From: Thiobacillus denitrificans
GTDB lineage: Bacteria > Pseudomonadota > Gammaproteobacteria > Burkholderiales > Thiobacillaceae
Assembly (NCBI GenBank): GCA_002343685.1
Contig: DDRS01000024.1
Span: 1 to 44,335, forward strand
Reading direction: 5' to 3'
DNA length: 44,335 nucleotides
Shown here: positions 17,745-25,852 of the stretch, piece after piece
Layout of the letters: each line of letters begins with the position of its first letter
Numbering within the stretch: the first letter of the stretch is position 1
Translations under genes and position numbers: made by a program
The notes under the pieces: generated by a model
Told to the model about the DNA's origin: nothing
Databases searched by the model: none
The model's input: only the letters and a program-made list of their open reading frames with translations

Positions 17745-18274
17745 CAGTTGGTCTCCCATGGCGAGGATGGCTTGGCGGACTGGGGCACAGGCAAGGCCGC
17801 TACATTGGCCGTCGTCAATCCGGACTCGGCTGCAAAACTGCGGGCCTGTGCAGGGGTGGCCTGCCAGGTGTTCAGTCGGGCCAGTTCTTCGCCATTGAAC
17901 TTGGCCTGTTTCAGGTCTTCGTCGTTCAGGCCGCGCAGGCCCGCCACAGCCACCACACGGCTGGGATCGGATCGTGTCGTGGCCGCACCCACCACGTCGC
18001 CCAGCCCGGCGCCCCCCAGGCCGCCTGCCCCGGCCCGTACCGACAGCAGCCGGATCCAGCCGGTCGACTTGCCCGAGGTCACGCGCAACCAGCCGCCCTG
18101 CTTGGAAAGTATGTTGACGCTGGCACCTTTGGACACGCTCGCCGCCACTTTGGACGATGCGCTCGGCTGGCTATAGAGCTTGTCGTTGCGCAGCACCGTG
18201 CCGGACGCGGCGAGCGCCGATGCGGCCGCCACGCACAACACCAGCGCGCTTGCCGGAATCAGGAATGTCTTCAT
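17744..18274 (-). CDS. secreted bacterial SH3-domain protein
   Basis: 176 residues from the ATG at 18274, chosen because GGAGA lies just upstream and a clean signal peptide begins there (cleavage near AALAA). A bacterial SH3 domain follows at about 25-85: RNDKLYSQPSASSKV, then GGWLRVTSGKSTGWIRL. The rest is Gly/Ala-rich with a region GLNDEDLKQAKFNGEEL, seen in SH3 proteins that accompany M48 proteases. Such domains usually bind peptidoglycan or other envelope ligands. First gene of the minus-strand operon with the M48 protease, cyclase and phosphodiesterase; its TGA overlaps the next ATG by one base. It is divergent from the MCE operon, 84 bp away. Confidence 0.85.
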   Translation of the reverse strand: MKTFLIPASALVLCVAAASALAASGTVLRNDKLYSQPSASSKVAASVSKGASVNILSKQGGWLRVTSGKSTGWIRLLSVRAGAGGLGGAGLGDVVGAATTRSDPSRVVAVAGLRGLNDEDLKQAKFNGEELARLNTWQATPAQARSFAAESGLTTANVAALPVPQSAKPSSPWETN

Positions 18275-18358
18275 CGTGTGTCTTCTCCGTGTGACTACGA
18301 AACTGTAGGGCCTGCCATCCGATGGTGCAAGCGCCGGCAATGGCGTTAAGATGCCGCG

Positions 18359-19153
18359 ATGAATTTTCTTGCGGCTTCCATCGAATCACTCGGCGCCAAG
18401 GTCGTCGGCTGGTTCACCGTCGGGTACGGCATGTTCGCCTTTCTGGCCAAGGCCGGCCTGCTGCTTCTGGAACCCGCCACCTGGAACCGCGCCACCTTCG
18501 ATGTCGTGGTGAAACAGATCTACTTCACCGCGGTGCAGATCCTGCATGTATTCCTCGGCTACGCGTTGGTGATTTCATGGCTCATCATCACCATCATCCT
18601 CTCCACCGCACGCGACTTCGGTCTCACCGAATTCGCCAGCGAGATGACCATCCGCGTCCTGGTCCTGGAACTGCTGCCCTTCCTGACGGCGCTGTTCGTC
18701 GCCTTGCGCTCGGGCAGCGCGATCAACACCGAAGTCGCGCTGATGCAGGTCAACAACGAATTGGATGCGCTGGCGCATTGCAAGGTTCCGCCGATGCAGT
18801 TCGAGTTCCTGCCGCGGCTGATCGGCGGAGTCGTATCGGTCGTCACCCTGGCCGGCCTGGCCGGCCTGCTCGCTCTCCTGATGGGCTACCTCGCCATTTA
18901 TGGCATGAACGTGGCCGGCTTCGAGCCATATACCCGGACCATCGCAAAAATCTTCGACTTCAGGATCATGGCGGGCCTGATCGCCAAGTGCGCCCTGTTC
19001 GGACTGGCAGTCACACTGATCCCGGTCACTGCCGGGCTCGAAACACCGAAAAAACTCTTCATGGTGCCGGTTTCCGTGCTGCGCGGCATGATGCGGGTGT
19101 TCTTCGCCATCGTGGCGATCGAGGTGGTGTCATTAGCGCTCAAATACATCTGA
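18359..19153 (+). CDS. MlaE-family ABC permease of an MCE lipid transporter
   Basis: 264 residues with five to six hydrophobic segments, the layout of MlaE permeases: an N-terminal amphipathic helix, TM region, then the conserved block LPFLTALFVALRSGSAINTE (the family's G-S-A region), and two to three further helices. MlaE-type permeases work with an ATPase (MlaF) and an MCE ring (MlaD) to move phospholipids between inner and outer membrane. Here the MCE gene is two genes downstream, confirming the assignment. The gene between them is not a normal ATPase. ATG at 18359; first gene of the operon, divergent from the SH3 gene. Confidence 0.88.
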   Translation: MNFLAASIESLGAKVVGWFTVGYGMFAFLAKAGLLLLEPATWNRATFDVVVKQIYFTAVQILHVFLGYALVISWLIITIILSTARDFGLTEFASEMTIRVLVLELLPFLTALFVALRSGSAINTEVALMQVNNELDALAHCKVPPMQFEFLPRLIGGVVSVVTLAGLAGLLALLMGYLAIYGMNVAGFEPYTRTIAKIFDFRIMAGLIAKCALFGLAVTLIPVTAGLETPKKLFMVPVSVLRGMMRVFFAIVAIEVVSLALKYI

Positions 19154-19179
19154 TCCCGTTCGACGACCGCGACGCCCTG

Positions 19180-19587
19180 ATGGCGGCAGTCGACGCCCTG
19201 CCCGACGACGTGGCGCGCGTCGCACTCGACCTGCCGTTGCGGGCCAATCTGTCGGCGCTCGACAACATCGCGCTGATCCCGCTCTATCAGCGCCATTACA
19301 GTGCAGCCGAATCAAGCCGGCTGGCGCAGGCCATGCTCGATCAACTGGGATACGCCGGCATCGCGCCGCTACGCGACCCCGACATGACCCCCGCGCAGCG
19401 CTTCGTCACCAAGCTGGCACGCGCGCTCATCCTGAAGCGCCCGCGACTGGTCATCGACCGTCCCGGTGCCATGCTTTACGATGTGGCTTATCCGAGCTTC
19501 ATCCGGCAACTGGCCGTACAGGCGGAGATGACGGGCACCTGGGAAATATTCGACTTCAGCTGGAACCAGGCACTTTATCAAGCATGA
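19180..19587 (+). CDS. reduced ABC-ATPase-like protein lacking Walker A, in MCE operon
   Basis: About 135 residues from the ATG at 19180. The reading frame and codon bias extend upstream to about 19132, so a non-standard start (ATT 19132 with GAGGT before it, or CTG 19150) is possible. It sits where MlaF is expected. Residues after NLSALDNIAL resemble the helical domain of MlaF-type ATPases; MTPAQRFVTKLARAL matches the signature region but LSGG is replaced by MTPA, and LVIDRP matches Walker B but the catalytic Glu is Arg. There is no Walker A and no H-loop. It cannot be a functional ATPase alone; it may be an adaptor or regulatory subunit. Its TGA overlaps the MCE start (ATGA). The comparison is by eye. 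Confidence 0.75.
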   Translation: MAAVDALPDDVARVALDLPLRANLSALDNIALIPLYQRHYSAAESSRLAQAMLDQLGYAGIAPLRDPDMTPAQRFVTKLARALILKRPRLVIDRPGAMLYDVAYPSFIRQLAVQAEMTGTWEIFDFSWNQALYQA

Positions 19588-20510
19588 ACAAACTGCATTT
19601 CAAGGTCGGGCTATTTGCCGCCGCATCGCTGGTGCTGGCCGCGGTTTTCATCGTCTATCTGCTGCACGCACGCGGCTTCTTCGAAAAAACCTTCCATCTG
19701 CAACTGGCCGCAGCCAGTGCCGACGGCGTGGCGCCCGGCGTGCCGGTGGTGTTCTCCGGCATCGAGATCGGCCGCGTCACCACACTCGGCCTGAATGAAA
19801 ACGGCGGCATCATCATCCATACCGAATTCCTCAGCCGCAATGCCAAATGGCTGAAGGAGAACAGTAGCTTCACCCTCGACAAGCCCATCGTCGGCGGCGC
19901 CAAGATCCGGGTCGACTCGCCCGATCTCAGGGCGCCTGCGCTGCCCGACAACGCCACCATGCTGCTGCTCACGTCCGACATCAGCAAGGAGATCCCGGCA
20001 CTGGTCGAACGGGTCAAGGCAATCCTCGCCAACGTCGAGTACCTCACCCGCAAGGATGGCGAGATCAACGCCACGCTGGCCAACGTGAAGACTGTGACCG
20101 GACGCATGACCGGCGAATACGGTGTGCTCGAAGGCGTGCTCGGCAGTCCGGAGAAAGCGCGTGCCGTGACCGACTCACTCGACAAGACCCGTGCTCTCAT
20201 CGCCAAGCTCGATGCCATGACCGCAAAGACCGACCAGTGGCTGTTTGCTCAAGACGGCATGGCCGAGCAGACGAAAGCCTCGCTGGCGCAGGTCCGGCTG
20301 ATGCTGAACGATGCGCAGTCCAGCCTGAAGAAGGCCGACGCCGTGATGGCGAATGCCGTGGAGATTTCCGCCAACGTCAAGGACGGCACCCAGGACATCG
20401 CCAAGCTGCGCGCCGAAATCGACGATGCCGTGCGCAAGGCCAATGGCTTGATCAACGAGATCAACAAAAAATGGCCGTTCGCACGTGAGCCCGAGGTGAA
20501 GCTGCCATGA
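19584..20510 (+). CDS. MCE (MlaD-family) protein
   Basis: 308 residues. One N-terminal membrane anchor at about 8-28, then an MCE domain at about 38-118 (GVAPGVPVVFSGIEIGRVTT is the usual conserved entry, DKPIVGGAKIRV later), then a long helical C-terminal region with regular Ala/Lys/Asp/Leu pattern up to residue 300. MCE proteins form hexameric rings that bind lipids in the periplasm; a single MCE domain plus helical tail is the layout of MlaD/PqiB-like or LetB-minimal forms that form a needle. Start ATG overlaps the previous TGA and its stop overlaps the next start (ATGA both times), so translation is coupled. Confidence 0.92.
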   Translation: MNKLHFKVGLFAAASLVLAAVFIVYLLHARGFFEKTFHLQLAAASADGVAPGVPVVFSGIEIGRVTTLGLNENGGIIIHTEFLSRNAKWLKENSSFTLDKPIVGGAKIRVDSPDLRAPALPDNATMLLLTSDISKEIPALVERVKAILANVEYLTRKDGEINATLANVKTVTGRMTGEYGVLEGVLGSPEKARAVTDSLDKTRALIAKLDAMTAKTDQWLFAQDGMAEQTKASLAQVRLMLNDAQSSLKKADAVMANAVEISANVKDGTQDIAKLRAEIDDAVRKANGLINEINKKWPFAREPEVKLP

Positions 20511-21175
20511 AGACACGGCTCGCTCTCGCCAGCCTGCTCATGCTCGCTGCCTGCGGCAGCGGCGGCCCGCCGCCGCCGGACTGGAAAGTCGACTCGGCCG
20601 ATCTGGTCGCGCGGTATCAGAAGCATGCGCTACGTGGCGAGAATACACTGGCGGAGCGCTACTTCCGGCAGGCGGTCGCCGCCACTGGGGGGGCCGGCCG
20701 CGTCGGCGAGACCGCGCGTCTGTGGCTGGTGCACTGCGCCACCCGCCGCGCCATGCTGATCGACGACGCCTGTAGCGAGTATGCCGAGCTCGCCGGCGAT
20801 AAACCGAATCCGGCGGATCAGGCCTATTACCGCTTCCTCACCCTGCGTTGGGACGGCCTCGACCTTGCCTTGCTACCCACCCAGCACCGCGATCTCGTGC
20901 GTGCGCCCGCAGACAAACGACGTGCGGCACTGGACCGGATCGATGACCCGCTTGCCCGCCTGCTCGACGCCAGCCTGCTGGTGATGCGCCAGGAAGCCGA
21001 CGCGACCACCCTGGTGACGGCAACGGAAACCGCATCGGAGCAGGGCTGGCGGCAACCTCTGCTCACTTACCTGAAACTGCGGCAGCAGCAGGCGGACAAA
21101 CTTGGCCGGACCGCGGAGTCGGCACAACTCGCCCGCCGCATCCGACTGGTCGAGGAAAGCTTGGCCCAGCCGTGA
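20507..21175 (+). CDS. lipoprotein of the MCE operon
   Basis: 222 residues. A lipoprotein signal with lipobox LAAC puts the acylated Cys near residue 16, followed by a Gly/Ser/Pro-rich linker. The mature part is mostly helical (AERYFRQAV, LWLVHCATRRAML, LRWDGLDL) and may form TPR-like helical pairs. Three further cysteines are absent or scattered. It is not the classical ABC-type auxiliary PqiC-like domain as far as I can tell. Its 4-base overlap with the MCE gene and position at the operon end suggest an outer-membrane-anchored partner for the MCE transporter; that is inference from context. No homologue recognised. Confidence 0.83.
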   Translation: MKTRLALASLLMLAACGSGGPPPPDWKVDSADLVARYQKHALRGENTLAERYFRQAVAATGGAGRVGETARLWLVHCATRRAMLIDDACSEYAELAGDKPNPADQAYYRFLTLRWDGLDLALLPTQHRDLVRAPADKRRAALDRIDDPLARLLDASLLVMRQEADATTLVTATETASEQGWRQPLLTYLKLRQQQADKLGRTAESAQLARRIRLVEESLAQP

Positions 21176-21215
21176 TTTGACGACTAAATAAACATATAAA
21201 GACTTAAGAATATAA

Positions 21216-21397
21216 ATGTTCTTCCATGCCCTTCCGGGCTTTCCCGGCATCACGCGCTTCCTCATCGCGGGAATGATCTGAATCGGAGCACTGGCTTCAA
21301 CTTCTCATGGGCCGCCGGCCCGGGTGCCATCGGTGTGCTGGTCGCCCTGCACGGCGCCGGCCCGTACGAATTCGTAAAAAAACTGCTATCGCATTGA
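21216..21397 (+). pseudogene. frameshifted 3' remnant of a membrane-protein gene
   Basis: Two short protein-like stretches lie in different frames. From 21216 the frame reads a hydrophobic peptide (LPGFPGITRFLIAGMI) ending in TGA at 21279-21281. From about 21286 another frame continues with TGFNFSWAAGPGAIGVLVAL and GPYEFVKKLL, ending in TGA at 21395-21397. Together they look like the last two or three transmembrane helices and C-terminal tail of a transporter-like protein joined across a frameshift. The rest of the gene is missing. No parent family was recognised. Confidence 0.4.
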
Positions 21398-21422
21398 CAA
21401 GCCTACGCATGATGATTACCGT
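21394..21422 (+). promoter_or_regulatory. possible promoter for the SCP2-like gene
   Basis: A perfect -35 box TTGACA at 21394-21399 is followed after 17 bp by a poor -10 (TACCGT, 21417-21422). It would give a leader of about 70 bases before the ATG at 21500. The weak -10 leaves this uncertain. Confidence 0.35.
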
Positions 21423-21499
21423 GCTCGCTCGAAGAGTTTTTCTTCGTAAATAAAAACCAAGCTACAACCAGGACATTTAATTAAAAGGAGGAGTTACCC

Positions 21500-22009
21500 A
21501 TGAAATACACTACGATCGCGCTGGCTGCCCTGGCCATATTCGCCACTGCAGCTCACGCTGCACCCGCCATGATGTCCGTTGAATGGACCGCCCAGGCTTG
21601 CGACGCCTGGAACAAGGATGCCACCCTGACGGATGGCCTAGGCGAAAAATGGATCAAGAACGACAAAGGCCGCGGCTACAAGATCATTCATCTGTATCGC
21701 ACGGACTGCGGCGAAGCGACGCAGACCGAGCTGAAGATCGCCGCCAAGGATGGCAAGGCCATGTGCGTCTATGGCGGCGCGGTCCAGAACCACCAGATGG
21801 ACTATGCAGTCGACTACACGATGCATGCCACCACCGATCGCTGGGACGAAATGGGCGCGGGTGAATATGGCCCGATGAAAGCCATGATGTTTGGCCGTCT
21901 CAAGTTCACTGGCCCGAAAATGGAAGCGATGGGCGTGATGGGTCCGTTCGAGGCCTTCCTGCGTCTGCCGGGCAAAATCCCGGGCGACAAGGCCTGCCCT
22001 GCCAAGTAA
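21500..22009 (+). CDS. secreted SCP2 (sterol-carrier-like) domain protein
   Basis: 169 residues. Signal peptide cut after AAHA near residue 20. The mature part resembles an SCP2-like lipid-binding fold: strands around ELKIAAKDG and CVYGGAV, then DYAVDYTMHATTDRWDEMGAGE and GPMKAMMFGRLKFTGPKMEAM, the usual acidic-strand plus 'gk.k..G....a' arrangement of SCP2 domains, ending with FEAFLRLPGKI. Four cysteines in the mature part could form disulfides. It probably binds a lipid or other hydrophobic ligand in the periplasm. AAGGAGG lies 8 bases before the ATG, one of the strongest ribosome sites in the window, so high expression is expected. A strong terminator follows. Confidence 0.8.
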   Translation: MKYTTIALAALAIFATAAHAAPAMMSVEWTAQACDAWNKDATLTDGLGEKWIKNDKGRGYKIIHLYRTDCGEATQTELKIAAKDGKAMCVYGGAVQNHQMDYAVDYTMHATTDRWDEMGAGEYGPMKAMMFGRLKFTGPKMEAMGVMGPFEAFLRLPGKIPGDKACPAK

Positions 22010-22025
22010 GCGAGTACGCCGCAAC

Positions 22026-22055
22026 AAAAAAGCCGGGGAACCTCCCGGCTTTTTT
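22026..22055. terminator. bidirectional intrinsic terminator
   Basis: A perfect 12-bp stem AAAAAAGCCGGG / CCCGGCTTTTTT with a 6-nt loop (22038-22043). It ends in T on one strand and reads as T on the other, so it can stop both the SCP2-like gene and the convergent slyD-like gene. Confidence 0.92.
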
Positions 22056-22077
22056 ACGTCGGCGAATCGGTCCCGGC

Positions 22078-22563
22078 CTAATGCACCGTTCCGGTCTGCA
22101 CGTCGAGCGACCGCCCGTTGCGGATTTCCTCCGGCGTGGCCTCACGAATATCCATCACGTTCACCAGGCAGGTCACGCTCTGACCGGCCAGCGAAGGGTT
22201 GCCGTCCAGCGTGAGCTTGCCGTCCTCGATCGCGGTCACGTAAAAAACCTTGGTTTCGCCCGACTCGTTCTCGAACATGACTTCCGCCCCGATACGCCGG
22301 AATTCCGGCGGCACGTTCTCGATGTCGTCCACGAACACCAGGCTCTCGTCGCGCAGCCCGTACCCCTCTTCGGGTGACAAGGCGATCTCGACGCGGTCGC
22401 CTATCTTGTGTCCGGCCACCGCCGATTCGATCGCCGGTAGGATGCCGCTGTTGGCGCCCTGCACATAGCCCACTGGAATATCATGCTGCTCGACGACCAT
22501 GCCGCGCGAATCCAGGATGGAATAGGTAATGTATACGAGTTTGTTGTGTGTCACGGTGACCAT
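22078..22563 (-). CDS. slyD: SlyD-type FKBP peptidyl-prolyl isomerase
   Basis: 161 residues. The FKBP core split by an IF chaperone domain is visible: an N-terminal strand pattern VTHNKLVYITYSI, then GILPAIESAVAGHKIGDRVEIALSPEEGYG (the classic SlyD block is PEEGYG), the inserted flap with PPEFRRIGAEV, then LDGNPSLAGQSVTCLVNVMDIREAT with the conserved DGNHPLAG-like motif carrying Ser for His. It should act as a cytoplasmic prolyl isomerase and chaperone. The C-terminal His/Cys-rich metal tail of E. coli SlyD, used in nickel handling, is missing, so a metal role is unlikely. ATG start at 22563; divergent from pgi. Confidence 0.92.
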   Translation of the reverse strand: MVTVTHNKLVYITYSILDSRGMVVEQHDIPVGYVQGANSGILPAIESAVAGHKIGDRVEIALSPEEGYGLRDESLVFVDDIENVPPEFRRIGAEVMFENESGETKVFYVTAIEDGKLTLDGNPSLAGQSVTCLVNVMDIREATPEEIRNGRSLDVQTGTVH

Positions 22564-22670
22564 GCTGTCTCATCCATCTTCATCGAATAAAGCGCCACGC
22601 CTGTGTCTGACGAACGAACGCGCCGCACGCATATGATACCTTCGAAGTCCACCCCACACACCGCACGCCC

Positions 22671-24323
22671 ATGAAACCGCTCAAACATCTGCCCGCCTGG
22701 AAGGACCTGGAACAGCACTTCAAGGCCATGCGCACCTTCGACATGCGCGCCGCATTCCGCGAGGACGCCGGCCGCTTCGACCAGCTCTCGCTACGCTGCG
22801 GGAACCTGCTGCTCGACTATTCGAAAAACCGCGTCACGCCCGACACCCTGGGCCTGCTGATGCAACTCGCACGCGAGTCCGACCTGGAGGCCATGCGCAC
22901 CGCGATGTTCAGCGGCGAGCGCATCAACTTCACCGAACAGCGTGCCGTCCTGCACACGGCGCTGCGTGCGCCGGTCCGTCCGCCGCTGGTGGTGGAAGGC
23001 GTGGACGTCGAACGCGAAGTCGCCAAAGTGCTGAACCGCATGCAGCGTTTCGTCGAATCGATCCACAATGGCAGCTGGCGCGGCCATACCGGCAAGCCCA
23101 TCCGCGACGTGGTGAACATCGGCATCGGCGGCTCGGACCTGGGACCGGCCATGGTGTGTCATGCGCTCGATCATTACGCGGTGGAAAACGTGCGGGTGCA
23201 TTTCGTCTCCAACCTCGATCCCGCACACCTGGCCGGCACGCTGAAGCAGCTCGATCCCGAAACCACGCTGTTCATCGTCGCCTCGAAAACCTTCACCACA
23301 CTGGAAACCCTGGCCAACGCCAATTCTGCCAAGGCCTGGCTGCTGGCTGCGCTACGCGCGCCAGCTGCGGTGGCACGGCATTTCGTGGCCCTGTCGACCA
23401 ACGCCCAGGCGGTCGAGGCCTTCGGCATCGACCCTGACAACATGTTCATCTTCTGGGACTGGGTCGGCGGCCGCTATTCACTGTGGTCGGCGATCGGCCT
23501 GTCGATCGCGTTGCAGATCGGCTGGGGCAACTTCCAGGCACTGCTGGCAGGTGCCCATGCGATGGACATCCACTTCAAGGAAGCACCACTGGAGGCCAAC
23601 ATGCCGGTGATCCTCGGCATGCTCGGCATCTGGTATGCCAACTTCTGGGGCACCGACACCTACGGCATCTTCCCCTACGACCAGCGGCTGCGCCTACTGG
23701 TGCCGTTCCTGCAGCAACTCGACATGGAATCGAACGGGAAGAACGTCAACCGCACCAACAAGCTGGTCAACTACAACACCGGCCCCATCGTCTGGGGCGC
23801 GCCCGGCACCAACGGCCAGCATGCGTTCTTCGAACTGGTCCATCAGGGCACGCGCCTGATTCCCACCGATTTCCTGGTGGCGGCGGTCAATTCCACGCCC
23901 CTGGCCGACCAGCACGAATGGCTGCTGGCCAATTGCCTGGCGCAGACCGAAGCCTTGCTGAAAGGCAAGTCACGCGCGGTGATCGAGGCCGAACTGATCG
24001 CCCAGGGCATGAGCCGGGAGGACGCGAAAGCACTCGCACCACACAAGGTCTTCCCCGGCAATCGCCCCAGCAACACCCTGCTCTACCAGAAGCTCGATCC
24101 GCACACGCTGGGCATGCTGATCGCCCTCTACGAACACAAGGTCTTCGTGCAGGGCGTGATCTGGCAGATCAACAGCTTCGACCAGTGGGGCGTCGAGCTC
24201 GGCAAGCAACTGGCGCCGCCGATCCGCGCCGCGCTGAGTTCGGTTCGCGTGATCGGAGAACACGACGGTTCCACCCAGGGGCTGATCGCCGACATTCGCC
24301 GGCGGCGCGGGCTCAGTACCTGA
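22671..24323 (+). CDS. pgi: glucose-6-phosphate isomerase
   Basis: 550 residues, the standard size for bacterial Pgi. Diagnostic segments are present: NIGIGGSDLGPAM, the phosphate-binding SKTFTTLET, VWGAPGTNGQHAFFE (first family signature region), and INSFDQWGVELGK at the C terminus (second signature). It interconverts glucose-6-phosphate and fructose-6-phosphate in the cytoplasm, linking glycolysis/gluconeogenesis with sugar-nucleotide and polysaccharide synthesis. ATG at 22671. Its last 11 bases overlap the convergent DUF4139 gene. Confidence 0.97.
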   Translation: MKPLKHLPAWKDLEQHFKAMRTFDMRAAFREDAGRFDQLSLRCGNLLLDYSKNRVTPDTLGLLMQLARESDLEAMRTAMFSGERINFTEQRAVLHTALRAPVRPPLVVEGVDVEREVAKVLNRMQRFVESIHNGSWRGHTGKPIRDVVNIGIGGSDLGPAMVCHALDHYAVENVRVHFVSNLDPAHLAGTLKQLDPETTLFIVASKTFTTLETLANANSAKAWLLAALRAPAAVARHFVALSTNAQAVEAFGIDPDNMFIFWDWVGGRYSLWSAIGLSIALQIGWGNFQALLAGAHAMDIHFKEAPLEANMPVILGMLGIWYANFWGTDTYGIFPYDQRLRLLVPFLQQLDMESNGKNVNRTNKLVNYNTGPIVWGAPGTNGQHAFFELVHQGTRLIPTDFLVAAVNSTPLADQHEWLLANCLAQTEALLKGKSRAVIEAELIAQGMSREDAKALAPHKVFPGNRPSNTLLYQKLDPHTLGMLIALYEHKVFVQGVIWQINSFDQWGVELGKQLAPPIRAALSSVRVIGEHDGSTQGLIADIRRRRGLST

Positions 24324-25758
24324 CTCGCACGCGGTAGGTCAATGTCGCCTTGCCTTCCGCAGGGACCTTCACTTTCCATTCTGCCGTGCCGGATGCCGCC
24401 TTGGTATGCGGCTGCGACTCGCTCACCATCGTCCAGTCGCCCGGCATCGGCTCGCGCACGGTGACAGTCACCGCTTCCGGCTTGGCGTTTTTCAACACGA
24501 CTTCATAGGCCGACTCGAATACATAGTTGAAGCGGCCACTACCCGCCAGTTTCTGGAAGGCGGTCTGTTTCCTGTCCGCGGTAATATCAAACGCCTCGCC
24601 CAGCTTCAGGCGCACGGTCTCGTTCTTCGGCGTATGGTCGATGCGATCCTCGCCGACGAATTGCGCGTTGCCCTGCCCGTCCCGCTTGTAGACGCGGATC
24701 ACGCCCTTGGGCAAGGGCACCCCGAGGCCTTCGCCCTTGTTGTCGAATTCGACGAACACACCGACCTTGATCTTCTGGCCGATTTCGCCGACCTGCCCCG
24801 AGTAGTAGTAATTCGCACCCTCGAGCAGGAATTTCTTTCTCACCGGCACCCGGCTCGCCGCCATCAGTGCAACCTGCTTGGTCTGGTTCTCCGCCAGCGT
24901 GGTGGGGCGCTGCAGCGTGTAGAGATGGTATTCGAACAGCGATTCCTGCTGCATGTCGGCAGCGTCGGCCACTTTCGCCGCCATGGCCATCGTCGCACGC
25001 GACATCGGCTGCGCCTCGCGTACCCGGTTGAGGTCGCCTGCCACCAGCTGCAGCTTGGCATTCGAATAGGCCGCCCCGCTCTGGTTGGTCAGCGTCACCC
25101 AGCCGTTCAGGTCGAGCCGGTCGTCATCGGCATTCAGTTCGGCCACGTAGTCCGCACGCCATGCCAAACCGGAGGTCAGATAGGACAACTCCAGGTTCTG
25201 CAAGCCCGCAGACGGGTTGAGCAGCGAGATGACCAGGGTAGGCGTATCGCGCAGCGTGTCGGGCACGCCGGGGAACGCCAGCCGTCCCGGTACGCCGGTT
25301 TCGATGCGGCCATCGGCAAACTTGAGCACCACGCCGTTGTTGGTCGACAGGACGGTCGCGGTTTCGCGGGTTTCCACGTCGGTGCCCGCATGCATGCGGA
25401 TGACGCTGACCTCGCGTCCGACATATTTCTCGAGCAGCTTTTGCGGGGTCAATAGATCGAAATCGAAATTCTGTTCCTGTAGCCGGAATCCGGTCGGATT
25501 CGACAGATTGCGCAGCTGCGCGGTTTCCGGGCGCATCTGCGCCGACACTTCGCGCCACGCCAGCTGATTGAAATCGCGTCCCAGCCTGACCCGCCGCATA
25601 TCCTTCACCAGCGCCAGGTTGTCGTTGTAGATCGTGACCGCCACGCCTGACTGGTCGGATGCGGTGCTGACGATCTCATCGCGCGGCGCAGCCCAACCGG
25701 TCTGTGATGCAAGCATCAGGCCGGCGATTATCGTGTTACGCAGTATTTCCTTCATCAT
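24313..25758 (-). CDS. secreted DUF4139 domain protein
   Basis: 481 residues from the ATG at 25758 (GAGGA just upstream; the adjacent ATG at 25755 is equally possible). Signal peptide cut near GWAA/PR. The N-terminal part carries YNDNLALVKDMRRVRL, typical of these proteins, and the rest is predicted beta-rich, with LSYLTSGLAWRADYVAELN and the C-terminal KNAKPEAVTVTVREPMPGDW, which are landmarks of DUF4139 (a beta-sandwich region). The family has no settled biochemical function; members are secreted or periplasmic. The 3' end overlaps pgi by 11 bp in convergent orientation. Probably monocistronic. Confidence 0.88.
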   Translation of the reverse strand: MMKEILRNTIIAGLMLASQTGWAAPRDEIVSTASDQSGVAVTIYNDNLALVKDMRRVRLGRDFNQLAWREVSAQMRPETAQLRNLSNPTGFRLQEQNFDFDLLTPQKLLEKYVGREVSVIRMHAGTDVETRETATVLSTNNGVVLKFADGRIETGVPGRLAFPGVPDTLRDTPTLVISLLNPSAGLQNLELSYLTSGLAWRADYVAELNADDDRLDLNGWVTLTNQSGAAYSNAKLQLVAGDLNRVREAQPMSRATMAMAAKVADAADMQQESLFEYHLYTLQRPTTLAENQTKQVALMAASRVPVRKKFLLEGANYYYSGQVGEIGQKIKVGVFVEFDNKGEGLGVPLPKGVIRVYKRDGQGNAQFVGEDRIDHTPKNETVRLKLGEAFDITADRKQTAFQKLAGSGRFNYVFESAYEVVLKNAKPEAVTVTVREPMPGDWTMVSESQPHTKAASGTAEWKVKVPAEGKATLTYRVRVRY

Positions 25759-25852
25759 AGGGTCCTCGTCCAGGTCTTTCCACAAGAGTCCATGATGACG
25801 CAAGCACGCGAAAAATGCTTCCCGGCGCTAGAATGAACGAACGAATTCCGCA

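Larger units (their letters stand above)
21176..21499. other. 324-bp intergenic region with gene remnant and promoter
   Basis: Between the MCE-operon lipoprotein and the SCP2-like gene. It holds an AT-rich start (21180-21215), a decayed membrane-protein fragment (21216-21397), a TTGACA box at 21394-21399 and a second AT-rich stretch leading into a strong ribosome-binding site (AAGGAGG, 21485-21491). Confidence 0.6.
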
